Of a stretch of 64,000 nucleotides of DNA, positions 12,778 through 24,633 are shown one piece after another. The stretch spans positions 765,563,483 to 765,627,482 of the forward strand of contig NC_081414.1 in the NCBI RefSeq assembly GCF_030272615.1. Direction: 5' to 3'. The translations under genes were made by a program, and so were the position numbers. Under the pieces are notes generated by a model that saw only the letters and a program-made list of their open reading frames with translations, was not told the DNA's origin and searched no databases. This DNA comes from Cryptomeria japonica (taxonomy: Eukaryota; Streptophyta; Pinopsida; Cupressales; Cupressaceae). Position 1 is the first letter of the stretch, and every line of letters begins with the position of its first letter.

Positions 12778-12975
12778 AATACCACCTTCGCCCCGCAACG
12801 CATGGCGTTTGCATTGTTATTAACCTGCATGCAAGGACGGTTACGTAGTAACCGATTGCAGGGTACGGACGGGCCCGCAGGGTCCCCTCATCCCTGCGGA
12901 CCTGCGCATGCAGGGCCGCAGGGGTGATGGGACCCGTGGTCCCCACCCCGCAACCCCTGCTACCATCATAATAAG
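12778..12975 (+). promoter_or_regulatory. GC-rich block with alternative hairpins in LTR B
   Basis: A GC-rich island in otherwise AT-rich DNA. CCGCAGGG (12875-12882), CCCTGCGG (12892-12899) and CCGCAGGG (12916-12923) allow the middle arm to pair with either neighbour. CCTGC-GCAT-GCAGG (12901-12914) is a palindrome between the last two. Conserved in the 3' LTR (about 20293-20490). Function unknown. Confidence 0.5.
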
Positions 12976-14230
12976 ATACAAGCCATCCCATTTAAATTTG
13001 TTTTTTTAAGTATTTCGAAATTTGGAATTTTATTTGTTTGTTTTTTTAAAAGAATAATAATCTAAATTAATTACCATGTAGTTAATGTTTTTTTTTTTTT
13101 TTTTGGGTTGACAATAATGACACTTAGGAAATGATGACTTCTTTATTCCTTAGTGTAAGTTTAAGGAGATTGACTTTCAATTAAAAAAGAGATTAACGTG
13201 TAGCAAGATTTTTATTAAACTATTAAGAATCGTTGGGACACTCGATTGGCCCTTAGAGATTTACTTACCTTATTACAAGTACTTAGATTTAATCGTTATT
13301 TTGGATTCGTTAAGTCATCTTGCATCATAGATTAATTGCTTTCGTTAATGGTTCCTAACATGCGAATTATTTATAGGATAATTATATCTTTCATGCAATT
13401 ATTATTATGCAAGTTTCATTTGTTATGCAAATTTACACTTCAAGTAGTTACTTCAATTATTTACGTTTTCATTTTCATTATTCGTAGTTAGATAACTAAA
13501 TAAAGGAAGTTGGAAAACCAAAACTAGCAGCGTTCGGTATATATGGTGCCTCTGGGTCACGCTTACGGGTAATGCCGTCGTGTTGAACTACTGCACTTAA
13601 CGCCTAATAAAGCTGCATTAACGACGTCTGTGGCATCGTCCCTATAAATCGTCGGGGAGTAATAAGGGACATTTGGAAGTTAAAAATCCAAGGGGCGGGT
13701 AATCCCTCTTGGATCGATAATTTAATAAGATAACTTTTAACTGAATTCCACATCCGTTGAGATAAACCTTAGTAAACCCCTCTTAGGGATGGTCAAGTTA
13801 AGAGCTCTCATGAAAATTACTTTATTTATTTATTTATTTATTCACCTCGAAGGGATATTGGTGATTGAAATTGGGTGACGCTCGTGATAAGAATTAGGTT
13901 CAAGTTATTTTGTTAGGCCACAAGCAATAGGCCATCTTGAGCCTTCGCTTAAGTGCTACCTTCGTGGGTAGCAACCGCAGAGAAACTGTCTGGGACACTG
14001 ACCCTAGAAAGGGTTGCGTACCCACAAATCAGTTTACATCAACCCATAGATTAGAAAATAGAACTACATACTTTACGCCTTGATCCCGTGCCGAAGCGGG
14101 TATGTAGGCAGTCTTGGGACGGAGTTGTCCCTCGTACTCAGGCGTTCGTGGGTGGGGTTTAGGCTTGGTTGAGTAAGAATCCTAATTGAAAGATAAGATA
14201 ATCAAACTTAATTCGATGCATACTCGGAAG

Positions 14231-14573
14231 GAATCCCGTATGGATTCGCTTGACTTCCCGAGGCTTTAAGCCAAATTCCGAGGTGGAATTCAAGCTTGTA
14301 TTATTTTCTTATTACTCCTAAGAACGGCGACCTCGGTGCATTCTTGTTAGAAGAATGTAGTACTTAGTGAGTGGCTCAGGACCCGAATGGTCCCGATGAG
14401 TCTAAGTCTCTGGCCAGAGCATCTCCTATCCCGTTTGGATGGATGCCTACCCCGTATGGGTAGATGCCTATCCCGTATTGGATAGATGAAATTTACGTCC
14501 CGTATGGACAATTGCCTAACCCGTATGGTTAGGAGCTCATCCCGAATGGATGAATGCCCAATCCTATTTGGAT
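14231..14573 (+). repeat. Hairpin array with shared loop, LTR B
   Basis: Nine short hairpins with a 5-nt loop (CGTAT, CGAAT, CGTTT or TATTT), closed on the loop side by CC...GG in every case: 14231-14247, 14379-14393, 14428-14440, 14447-14463, 14468-14485, 14497-14509, 14515-14533, 14538-14552, 14561-14573. Arms differ (GAATCC, GGACC, ATCC, CTACCC, CTATCC, GTCC, CCTAACC, CATCC, ATCC) yet each is matched by its own complement. Similar small hairpins lie upstream at 13702-13714, 13956-13971, 14001-14014 and 14116-14131. Copies at 21746-22088 and 42870-43212. Confidence 0.8.
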
Positions 14574-14671
14574 GGATGCCCAGAGTATGCAATTGAATAA
14601 AACATAATAAAGAAAAAAAAAAAATATATACTCAATTTTTGTTGGATCAATCTAGGGTGGGTTATTACATG

Positions 14672-14683
14672 TGGTATCAGAGC
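14672..14683 (+). other. Primer-binding site of element B
   Basis: TGGTATCAGAGC two bases after the LTR end. This is the classic plant primer-binding site complementary to initiator tRNA-Met. Confidence 0.9.
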
Positions 14684-14816
14684 AAAGGTTCAAATCTAGG
14701 CCTTGTGCTCACTTCAATTTATTCAACTAAGGGAATGTTTTACAATAATAGAAATTAAATTTTATTCCACAAAAAGAAAACTAACTACATAATTTAACTT
14801 TCAGGTAAAACCTAGA

Positions 14817-16421
14817 ATGGCAAGAGGAAGAGGAAGAGGAAGAGGAAGAGGAAGGGGAAGAGGAAGAGGAAGAGGAATAGGAATGGGTAATGGAAGGCGT
14901 ACTAGGAGTCAAAGGGAGGAAAACCATGAGGAAAACCATGAGGAAAACCATGAAGGGAACCATGAGGAAGACCATGAAGAGGCTCGACACAACCTAGGGA
15001 ATAATGGAGATGGGGTCCAAGCTATAATCGACCTTCTAACCGAACAAAGAGATAAAATCAACTTCCTGGAACAATCACTGCAGGATCTTAGGGAAAGGCA
15101 GAATGACTATGAGAATAGAAGTGGTACCGAGAATGGAAACCCTGGTAGCAATCAAGGAAATGTGATGGGTAATGGAAAGGAAAATAACTTATTAGAACTC
15201 TCCAAGGATTTGAAGAAAATCACCCCTCCTAAGTTCGATGGGAGGCAGATTGGTGAAGGGGCTGAGAATTGGCTAAATGAAATGGAGAAATATTTTGAGC
15301 TAAGAGATTTCAGCGAAACAACTAAGGCTTTATGGGGCTCCTATCAACTCACAGGGGAGGCGGCTAGTTGGTGGACCAACACCAAAGAACAAAATGGGTA
15401 TAACAGGGATACAATCACATGGGATCAATTTGTTCACCATTTTCGAGATACGTGGCTCCCTCAATTGTTCTTCGATGAGAAAGTGACAGAATTCCATAAT
15501 CTACGTCAAGGGTCCCTATCCATTCAACAATATTGGGATAAGTTCGCCAAGTTGCTTAAGTATGTGCCTATGTACCAAAGGGACGAAGAAGGCCAAGCAA
15601 GGAAATTCATTTTGGGGCTGAATACCAACATAGGGGCAGAGGTTGATATGCATGGACCCAGAAATATGAATGAAGTACTTGAAAAGTCCCTAAGGCAAGA
15701 GAGGAAGATTCAGACACTAGCAGGACGGAACTATAATGGGAATCACTCATTCAAAAGGAAGCAAGAATTCAATGGAAACACTAACTTCAACAAGGGTCAA
15801 AGGAATAACTCTTCCGAAAGGAGACCACCACCTAATCAATATCAGAGGAATGGAAATGATAATAACAGGGGCAACAATAATAGGGGCAATGATAACAGGG
15901 GCAATAATAACAGGGGCAATGATAACAGAGGCAACTATAACAGGAATGACCAGCAGAACAAGATAACTTATCCACCCAGGGGAAATGAAACAAGGAATGA
16001 TCCCCCTAGAAATCAAGGTAGGAGAGGTCCTCCAGGCGGATGTTTTATGTGCGGGGAAAATCATTTTGCTAGAGACTGCCCCAGGATGCAAGGGCAAATT
16101 AGAGCCAATCAACCCCAACAAGGGCCCCAACAGAGGATTCATGCAGCAGTTAGGAACCAAAGAAGGAGATACCAGAATGTTCCCGTGGAAACTACAGGTA
16201 CACTATTTGAACAACCAATATCAATTCTAATTGACACTGGATCATCTGAATGTTTCATCTCACCTGAATTAGTGAACAAATATGCATTAAAAGTTAATCA
16301 AATGGAGTCATCATGGATGGTTCAATATGGGGATAAGGCAACTAGAGAAGTAACTAAGTGTTTACCAAGGGCAAAAGGTTTGTATGGACCGAGCAAAGTG
16401 ATAAGGCATTTCAAATCTTGA
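14817..16421 (+). pseudogene. Element B gag and start of protease
   Basis: 534 codons. It begins with an Arg-Gly repeat (residues about 2-22) and an acidic EENHEEN repeat. The retrotransposon gag domain is at about 135-290, with SWWTN and FRDTWLPQ blocks. A basic Asn/Arg/Gly-rich tail follows, then a CCHC zinc knuckle from Cys409 (CFMCGENHFARDCP, CX2CX4HX4C). The retropepsin active site is DTGSS at 473-477. After TREVTKCLP the frame runs into the out-of-frame start of the RNase H segment and stops, so most of protease and all of reverse transcriptase are missing. Gag forms the particle and binds RNA; the protease would cleave the polyprotein. The start is the first ATG after the primer site, about 134 bp downstream. 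The gag part looks intact. Confidence 0.85.
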
Positions 16422-18295
16422 AGGGAAAACTAACTTCAGCACCCATTCTAAAGGTACCAGACCCAAATGGACACTTCACAGTTGTAACAGATGCTTCTAT
16501 TGAAGGGTTAGGAGGAGTACTTGTCCAAGATGAAGGGGTAGTGGCTTATGAATCTAGGAAGCTAAAGACTCATGAAGTCAATTATGCACCCCACGACTTA
16601 GAGTTGGCAGCAATTGTGCATGCCCTGCAAAAGTGGAGACACTTCTTACTAGGGAAGCCCTTTGAGCTTAAGTCGGACAACCAAGGACTAAAATACATCT
16701 TTACCCAACCTCACTTAAACGCCAGACAAAGAAGGTGGTTAGAGTTTCTAAGTGAATATGACTTTGAGATTGAATATATTAAGGGGAAAGAAAATAGGGT
16801 GGCAGATGCCTTAAGTAGGAGAAGACACTTGATGACTATAGCAACCTTCAAAACCTCTTTCAAAAGGCAAGTAATGGATGAACAAGGACATGACCCATGG
16901 TATGAGCAAGTCAAATTAACTTTAAGACACAACCCGACCGACCCTAAGGTCGAAGGGTATGCATTTGATGAAGATGGGCTACTCAGGTACAATGACAGAA
17001 TCTATGTTCCTAATTCAGGGAATTTAAGGGAAGTAGTCTTATCGGAGGCTCACAATGCCCCTTATTCAGGCCACCCAGGAGTTAACAAACTTTATGCAGA
17101 TCTAAGGAAATTATACTTTTGGCAAGGGTTGAAAGGCGATATTGTCAAGTACGTAGCTAAATGTTTGGAGTGTCAAAGAGTAAAGGCAGAACATAGGCAC
17201 CCCGCTGGATTGTTACAATTGCACGATGTACCTCAACATAAGTGGCAAGTTATTAGTATGGATTTTGTACAAGGGTTACCCATGTCACCTTCTAGGCATG
17301 ATGCAATAATGGTGGTAATTGACAAACTCACTAAGGTGGCACACTTTATACCAGGGAATCTGACAGATGATGCACCCACCTTGGCTAGACGTTTCATTAA
17401 GGAGATAGTTAGGTTGCATGGAGTACCAGAGAAAATCATATCAGACAGAGATGCAAGATTCACCTCCAGGTTTTGGACCACTCTTCAATCAGCTCTAGGG
17501 ACTCAACTAAATTTTAGCACCGCATACCACCCGGAAACCGACGGTCAGACAGAAAGGACAAATCAGATTATGGAAGACCTGCTTCGTATGTACTGCATGG
17601 ACCAACAGAGAAAATGGGAAGAGTACCTACCTTTGGTAGAGTTTTCCTACAATAATACATATCAAACATCTTTGGGAATGGCACCTTTTGAAGCCTTGTA
17701 TGGTAGACCATGTCGAACACCTTTGAGTTGGGATAGTCTTGAAGATAGAGTGATTATTGGGCCAGATATGTTGAGAGAAATGGAAAGGAAAACTAAGGAA
17801 ATTAGGCAAAGGTTGAAGGAAGCCTCGGATAGGCAGAAAAGTTATGCAGATAAAAACAGAACACCAAGGGAGTTTGAAGTAGGAGAGAAAGTCTTCCTAA
17901 GGGTTAGGCCACACAAGAGTTCCATAAGATTTGGGAAAAAGACTAAGCTTGCACCTCGTTATGTCGGACCCTTTGAAATATTGGGAAGAATTAATCCAGT
18001 TGCTTATCGGTTGGCCTTGCCTCCCCAATTGAGCCGAATCCATGATGTCTTCCATGTATCTCTTCTTAAGAAGTATGTACCTGATGAGAAACACATTTTG
18101 AATTGGGATGCCTTGCAGGTCCAAGAAATGGGGGGAATAATGATAGAGCCATTCAGAATCTTGGAGAGGCGCCAGTGCCAGTTGCGCAACAGAGAGGTTG
18201 ATCAGTGCAAAGTGCAATGGGACCAGTACGACGAGAAGAATGCCACGTGGGAGGATGCTAAGGAGATGCAGCAGCTATTTCCCTTTTTGTTTTGA
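16358..18295 (+). pseudogene. Element B RNase H, integrase and chromodomain
   Basis: About 645 codons without stops. It starts at the connection after reverse transcriptase (GKRFVWTEQSDKAF), then RNase H (VVTDASIEGLGGVL, ELAAIVHAL, LKSDNQ). The integrase zinc finger follows (HNAPYSGHPG with CLECQ, an HHCC set), then the integrase core with MDFVQGLP, SDRDARFTS and TDGQTERTNQ supplying the D, D and E residues. A GPY/F-type module (RYVGPFEI) and a C-terminal chromodomain (EPFRILERR to YDEKNATWED) end the protein. The chromodomain marks a chromovirus, whose integrase is thought to be guided by marked chromatin. No native start exists: this is a pol fragment left in another frame than gag by deletion of the polymerase. 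Confidence 0.88.
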
Positions 18296-18331
18296 ACATG
18301 AACTATAAACTCTTTTGAATGCATTTAATAA

Positions 18332-18350
18332 GTGCATCGGGACGATGCAC
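18332..18350 (+). other. Hairpin before the purine tract of B
   Basis: GTGCATCG-GGA-CGATGCAC, perfect 8-bp arms with a 3-nt loop, 37 bp after the pol stop and 5 bp before the purine tract. Confidence 0.7.
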
Positions 18351-18355
18351 AGATT

Positions 18356-18368
18356 AAGGGGGGGAGGA
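18356..18368 (+). other. Polypurine tract of element B
   Basis: AAGGGGGGGAGGA immediately before the 3' LTR start TGTCACAACC. Confidence 0.9.
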
Positions 18369-21300
18369 TGTCACAACCCTCCTTTATCACTTTTTTTTGA
18401 TTTAAATACAAAACTTTATTTATACTCTTTGGATGAATTATTGAATGAATATTGTAAGGGAATAAATTAATAAACCACACACACATGGAAAATGCATATA
18501 TATTTTAAAATTGATATTTAATTTCCCTCACCCAAATTAAGGCACATGTTGTAGGAGGAATAAGAAGCTTCTAGAGGCTTCTCCACCTCCTTGCATGTAA
18601 CTCCTCCCACTAAGCCTAATTAATTTGCATGGAGGCCAAATTGGGAGAAGAATCTCTTTTTTTAAATTAAAAAAAAATAGGTAGTGGGTAATTGTAATTT
18701 CTTTTATAAAATGGGAACAAGTTTCAAAGGAAAAGCTAGCTAATCTTGATAAGAAATTTCTGCAAGTTGAATTCTCTTTGGTAGTCCACTTCATTGGCAG
18801 CTAGGATTTTGTTGGAGGATTTTTCTTCAAATTGGAGGATCAAGGAAGACTCCACACCATCTTCAAGCATCCAGGTTCCTCCAACTTAGTTCATGCATCT
18901 CATTTTTATGGTAGATTAGATTTGATTAGATTAATTATGAGTATGAAAATTTAATTGTATCTTGTTAAAGAATTAGTTTAGTTTTTGTAGAAAATGAGAA
19001 TCCTGATTTTAATAAGATTCATTGTTAAATTTCTTGATATGAAATTAGTTTTTAGATTTTGTAAAGAATGAGATTTATTGTTAAATAAGATTCATTGTTT
19101 AAATTTTTAATAAGAGATTAGTTTCAGATTTTTAGAGAATAAAATTCATTGTTTGATAAGAAAATTTGTTTCAGATTTTGTAGAATGGAATTCATTTTTT
19201 TTGAAAATAAGATTCATTGTTTAAATTTTTAGTTTCAGATTTTAGAGAATAAAATTCATTGTTTCTGTTTTAGATTTTGTAGAATGAAATTCATTTCTTT
19301 TGAAAATAAGATACATTAGTTTCAGATTTTAGAATAAAATTCATTGTTTGATAAGAAAATTTGTTTCAGATTTTGTAGAATGGAATTCATTTTTTTTGAA
19401 AATAAGATTCATTGTTTAAATTTTTAGTTTCAGATTTTAGAGAATAAAATTCATTGTTTTTGTTTTAGATTTTGTAGAATGAAATTCATTTCTTTTGAAA
19501 ATAAGATACATTAGTTTCAGATTTTAGAATAAAATTCATTGTTTGATAAGAAAATTTGTTTCAGATTTTGTAGAATGGAATTCATTTTTTTTGAAAATAA
19601 GATTCAATGTTTAAATTTTTAGTTTCAGATTTTAGAGAATAAAATTCATTGTTTTTGTTTTAGATTTTGTAGAATGAAATTCATTTCTTTTGAAAATAAG
19701 ATACATTAGTTTCAGATTTTAGAATAAAATTCATTGTTTGATAAGAAAATTTGTTTCAGATTTGTAGAATGAAACTCATTTTTTCTTGAAAATAAGATTC
19801 ATTGTTTTAATTCTGATAAGAAATTAGTTTCAGAGTAAATAGAAATTAGATTATTATCTTCAGTTTATTTTGATAAAAACTAGATCTCCCTGTGTGTATA
19901 AATAAATCTTCTCTCTCTGTGAATGAAATTTCCCTGTGAAAAGAAATAAATCTTCTCTCTCTGTGAATGCAATTTCCCTGTGAAAAGAAATAAATCTTCT
20001 TTCTCTGTGAACGAATTTTCCCTGTGTAAAGAATAAAGGAAATGAAGAAAAAAAAAACCTCTCTGGCTATTGCTTCATTATATTTTATCTCTGAATATCA
20101 ATCTGCCACATTGTTATTCCCTGTTATCTACCCTGCTCTGGGTGATTTTCAATAGATTAAAATACATTACTCCTGTAAGAAAAAAAATAATAATAACAAT
20201 AATATTGTTTGCAAATATATATATATATATATATATATGTGCACATATAAATAACAAAAAAAAGGAAGTCGTTCAAAAAAAAACCTCTTAAAAATACCAC
20301 CTTCGCCCCGCAACGCATGGCGTTTGCATTGTTATTAACCTGCATGCAAGGACGGTTACGTAGTAACCGATTGCAGGGTACGGACGGGCCCGCAGGGTCC
20401 CCTCATCCCTGCGGACCTGCGCATGCAGGGCCGCAGGGGTGATGGGACCCGTGGTCCCCACCCCGCAACCCCTGCTACCATCATAATAAGATACAAGCCA
20501 TCCCATTTAAATTTGTTTTTTTTAGTATTTCGAAATTTGGAATTTTATTTGTTTGTTTTTTTAAAAGAATAATAATCTAAATTAATTACCATGTAGTTAA
20601 TGTTTTTTTTTTTTTTTTTGGGTTGACAATAATGACACTTAGGAAATGATGACTTCTTTATTCCTTAGTGTAAGTTTAAGGAGATTGACTTTCAATTAAA
20701 AAAGAGATTAACGTGTAGCAAGATTTTTATTAAACTATTAAGAATCGTTGGGACACTCGATTGGCCCTTAGAGATTTACTTACCTTATTACAAGTACTTA
20801 GATTTAATCGTTATTTTGGATTCGTTAAGTCATCTTGCATCATAGATTAATTGCTTTCGTTAATGGTTCCTAACATGCGAATTATTTATAGGATAATTAT
20901 ATCTTTCATGCAATTATTATTATGCAAGTTTCATTTGTTATGCAAATTTACACTTCAAGTAGTTACTTCAATTATTTACGTTTTCATTTTCGTTATTCGT
21001 AGTTAGATAACTAAATAAAGGAAGTTGGAAAACCAAAACTAGCAGCGTTCGGTATATATGGTGCCTCTGGGTCACGCTTACGGGTAATGCCGTCGTGTTG
21101 AACTACTGCACTTAACGCCTAATAAAGCTGCATTAACGACGTCTGTGGCATCGTCCCTATAAATCGTCGGGGAGTAATAAGGGACATTTGGAAGTTAAAA
21201 ATCCAAGGGGCGGGTAATCCCTCTTGGATCGATAATTTAATAAGATAACTTTTAACTGAATTCCACATCCGTTGAGATAAACCTTAGTAAACCCCTCTTA

Positions 21301-22168
21301 GGGATGGTCAAGTTAAGAGCTCTCATGAAAATTACTTTATTTATTTATTTATTTATTCACCTCGAAGGGATATTGGTGATTGAAATTGGGTGACGCTCGT
21401 GATAAGAATTAGGTTCAAGTTATTTTGTTAGGCCACAAGCAATAGGCCATCTTGAGCCTTCGCTTAAGTGCTACCTTCGTGGGTAGCAACCGCAGAGAAA
21501 CTGTCTGGGACACTGACCCTAGAAAGGGTTGCGTACCCACAAATCAGTTTACATCAACCCATAGATTAGAAAACAGAACTACATACTTTACGCCTTGATC
21601 CCGTGCCGAAGCGGGTATGTAGGCAGTCTTGGGACGGAGTTGTCCCTCGTACTCAGGCGTTCGTGGGTGGGGTTTAGGCTTGGTTGAGTAAGAATCCTAA
21701 TTGAAAGATAAGATAATCAAACTTAATTCGATGCATACTCGGAAGGAATCCCGTATGGATTCGCTTGACTTCCCGAGGCTTTAAGCCAAATTCCGAGGCG
21801 GAATTCAAGCTTGTATTATTTTCTTATTACTCCTAAGAACGGCGACCTCGGTGCATTCTTGTTAGAAGAATGTAGTACTTAGTGAGTGGCTCAGGACCCG
21901 AATGGTCCCGATGAGTCTAAGTCTCTGGCCAGAGCATCTCCTATCCCGTTTGGATGGATGCCTACCCCGTATGGGTAGATGCCTATCCCGTATTGGATAG
22001 ATGAAATTTACGTCCCGTATGGACAATTGCCTAACCCGTATGGTTAGGAGCTCATCCCGAATGGATGAATGCCCAATCCTATTTGGATGGATGCCCAGAG
22101 TATGCAATTGAATAAAACATAATAAAGAAAAAAAAAAATATATACTCAATTTTTGTTGGATCAATCTA
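18369..22168 (+). repeat. Element B 3' LTR, lacking the last 15 bp
   Basis: Near-identical to 10852-14654. It stops after GGATCAATCTA and joins CTTTCGGCTC, the start of the 27-kb repeat. The missing end GGGTGGGTTATTACA is found at 43293-43307. Confidence 0.92.
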
Positions 22169-24633
22169 CTTTCGGCTCACTACCTCAAGCACACTTCTAG
22201 GTGTATTCAAATTTAGCAACCTTCAACTCACTACCTCTAGTATGCATTAGTGGTTTCTTCACACATTTCCATAATAACACTTAACCACACATCATTTGCT
22301 ATGATCAATCTTTAATCTATTTCCTCTAAAAACCTTCAAAATACTGATTAGGTCAGTCTCAAAGAAGCATATAGATAAAACATGTAGCATCACACGAGTC
22401 AACCACAAAACACATAAGCCAAGAGGGATAGCTTGTTGTAGATCAATGAAAGGTTTAATTAGGGCTAAAAGATATCACAATACATCTTCCAAACCTATAC
22501 AAATGCATAGAACCATGACATAAGCGCAAACCTTCATGTTGTCATCTTTCACATCCCTTTACAAATGGTAATTTTATCAAATGAAATAATCATTTCATTC
22601 TTGAATAAATATAGTGTTGAACTAAAATTAATGAGAAATATATCTTATTAGAACAATTCATCACTTATGGTGCAATGGGTATGTTGATAAACTCTATCTA
22701 GAAGCACACCTTTTAGTGAATTTAAATTTTTCTTTACCCTAATTATGTATTAGTCTCTTATGTTTTCTAATTACATTGATGTCGCTTATGAAAAAATATC
22801 ACCAATTAATTAGAATTTGGGTGGATGTTTTTCTAATAAGGTTTTATGTATATTTTTTTTTATAGGGATTGGGTTTTATTGATCGATGTAATGTATTCCC
22901 AAGTCTTTGACGTTCACATGTTGTAGGAAAAATTAAGATGAAATTTTCAGTAAACGAATGGAACAAGTTTTTGTTTGGATTGAATATATTATTGTTCAAT
23001 CAACTAATATGTTTTTCAAAGCTATAAGATTTCCACAATCCATTCAAATCTTGTATGCAGTTTCTAGGTTTGATTGTGTGAGAAATTTTGAACCATCATA
23101 AGGAACATAAGGAAAGAAAAAACAACATAAAACCTCCCTAATATGGAAATAAGACCAAAAGAAATGCTACCCCAAAAAATCTAAAAAATAAAAAACTACA
23201 AAAAAGTGAAAGAACAAACAAGTTAAAATTAAAAAAATCAAAGAAAAATAACTAAAGAGCACCTATGAATAAACAAAAAAAATAAACAAGTAAATAAATA
23301 AATATAAAAATATATAACTCTATAAATAAATCAAAATTTAAATTTGTTTCAAACACAACAAGAAAAAACAGCAATCAAAATATTGAAAAAAATACAAAAT
23401 GAAAAGGAAACACCCAAAACTTCTATATATGTATGTATGTATGTATGCATGTATGTATATGTATATGTGTATGTATATGTGTATGTGTGTGTGTATACGT
23501 GAATATGTATATGTATATATATGCATATGTATATACGCAATACATTTTTTCTTGCCAATTTTTAGATTAACGAAAGTACTAAATTTAGAAAAGGGTTTAA
23601 TTATTCCTATTAATTTTACACTAGAACGTTGTAACAACAAGATTTTGTAGTTATTTTTTATTTTATTTTTGAAACTTATAAAGATATATAACTAACCAAA
23701 GATCCACATAACTTTAATATGATTTTTATAAATTAATCATAAAAACTTATGATTTATGTATTCTTATTATTAAGTATTATTATTTTTCAAAAGATGTTTA
23801 TTCCAACTATAATTAATATAATAAAAATATTGTTTAGAAAACATAATAACAACATTAATGATATAATCAAATATTTATTATGATTATTGAACAATATATA
23901 AGTAAAAGTATTATCTAATGTCCTAATAGATTCCTTATATTATTAATTCGTTCAGCAATGTGATCTTCTGTTTTTGCGTTGGGCAATGACACTGAACAAA
24001 TCATCTTACTACGAGTATTAGTGGTGGATTGTGCAATAGAATTGTAAAAATCAGCTTACCACGCGCAGCTCATGGATAGAGCTTGAGCATCTCGTGGCCC
24101 ATGGGTTGGAGAATCGTGGCATTGCATTGAAATGAATTGATTTAAAGGCTCCACAACTACAACACTAGAGAGAATGACAACTAACCAAAACTCAAAAAGT
24201 ATCTATCATCCAGCATAGAATGGTGTGACAGTCCCTTAACAGGCCCTTTTGGTGCCTGCACAGACATTTTCATGTTAGACTTCTTTTCGACAACATCTAT
24301 CCAGCAAACTACATGCCCATTTTACCGTAAACAATAAATAAAAACTGGAATTTTTTCATGAAATCTCCATCGAGCAAGCTGGATGAACAGTACGGCATTG
24401 AGAATGTACGTTCGTTAGTTAATTTACAATATATGCTGCCGTGTAAGCAACCTAAACATTGGAAATCATCAACATATAATTTAATGTTGCAATGAATCAC
24501 CGCTTTGAGTGTTACTGAAAGCACCTTTTAAATGGAGGAGAAGCAAAGGAAAAGCAGCACAGCCAGTGGCTAAGGGAGTTCTACACTCTTGTTGAATTGC
24601 CTTGAATTGCAGCGTGTCGAAAGGCTTTCTAAT
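22169..24633. other. Upstream of ankyrin gene, copy 1; no other gene
   Basis: AT-rich DNA with a TATG/TATA simple repeat at about 23424-23548. A-rich stretch around 23100-23340. The proximal promoter of the ankyrin gene should lie near 24400-24630, but no clear TATA box was identified. Confidence 0.5.
23424..23548. repeat. (TATG)n/(TA)n microsatellite, copy 1
   Basis: Interspersed TATG, TGTA and TGTG units. The same array, including its irregularities, is at 50588-50712. Confidence 0.9.

Larger units (their letters stand above)
10852..14669 (+). repeat. Element B 5' LTR
   Basis: 3818 bp, TGTCACAACC to GGTTATTACA. It contains 195-bp and 44-bp tandem repeats, a probable TATA, a GC-rich hairpin block and a dense hairpin array near its end. 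Small open frames inside it are not called. Confidence 0.92.

Noticed and set aside
14371-14580. CRISPR-like array
   Set aside because: Units are short palindromes of unequal length and spacing with no constant long repeat or unique spacers, and this is plant DNA.
14347-14592. Minus-strand frame with repeated SIRD/PIRD motifs
   Set aside because: It is the reverse translation of the CCGTATGG hairpin array inside LTR B. The repetition comes from DNA structure, not from a protein.
15736-16230. Overlapping frames rich in ITGA/IIG
   Set aside because: Out-of-frame shadows of the Asn/Arg/Gly-rich tail of gag in element B.
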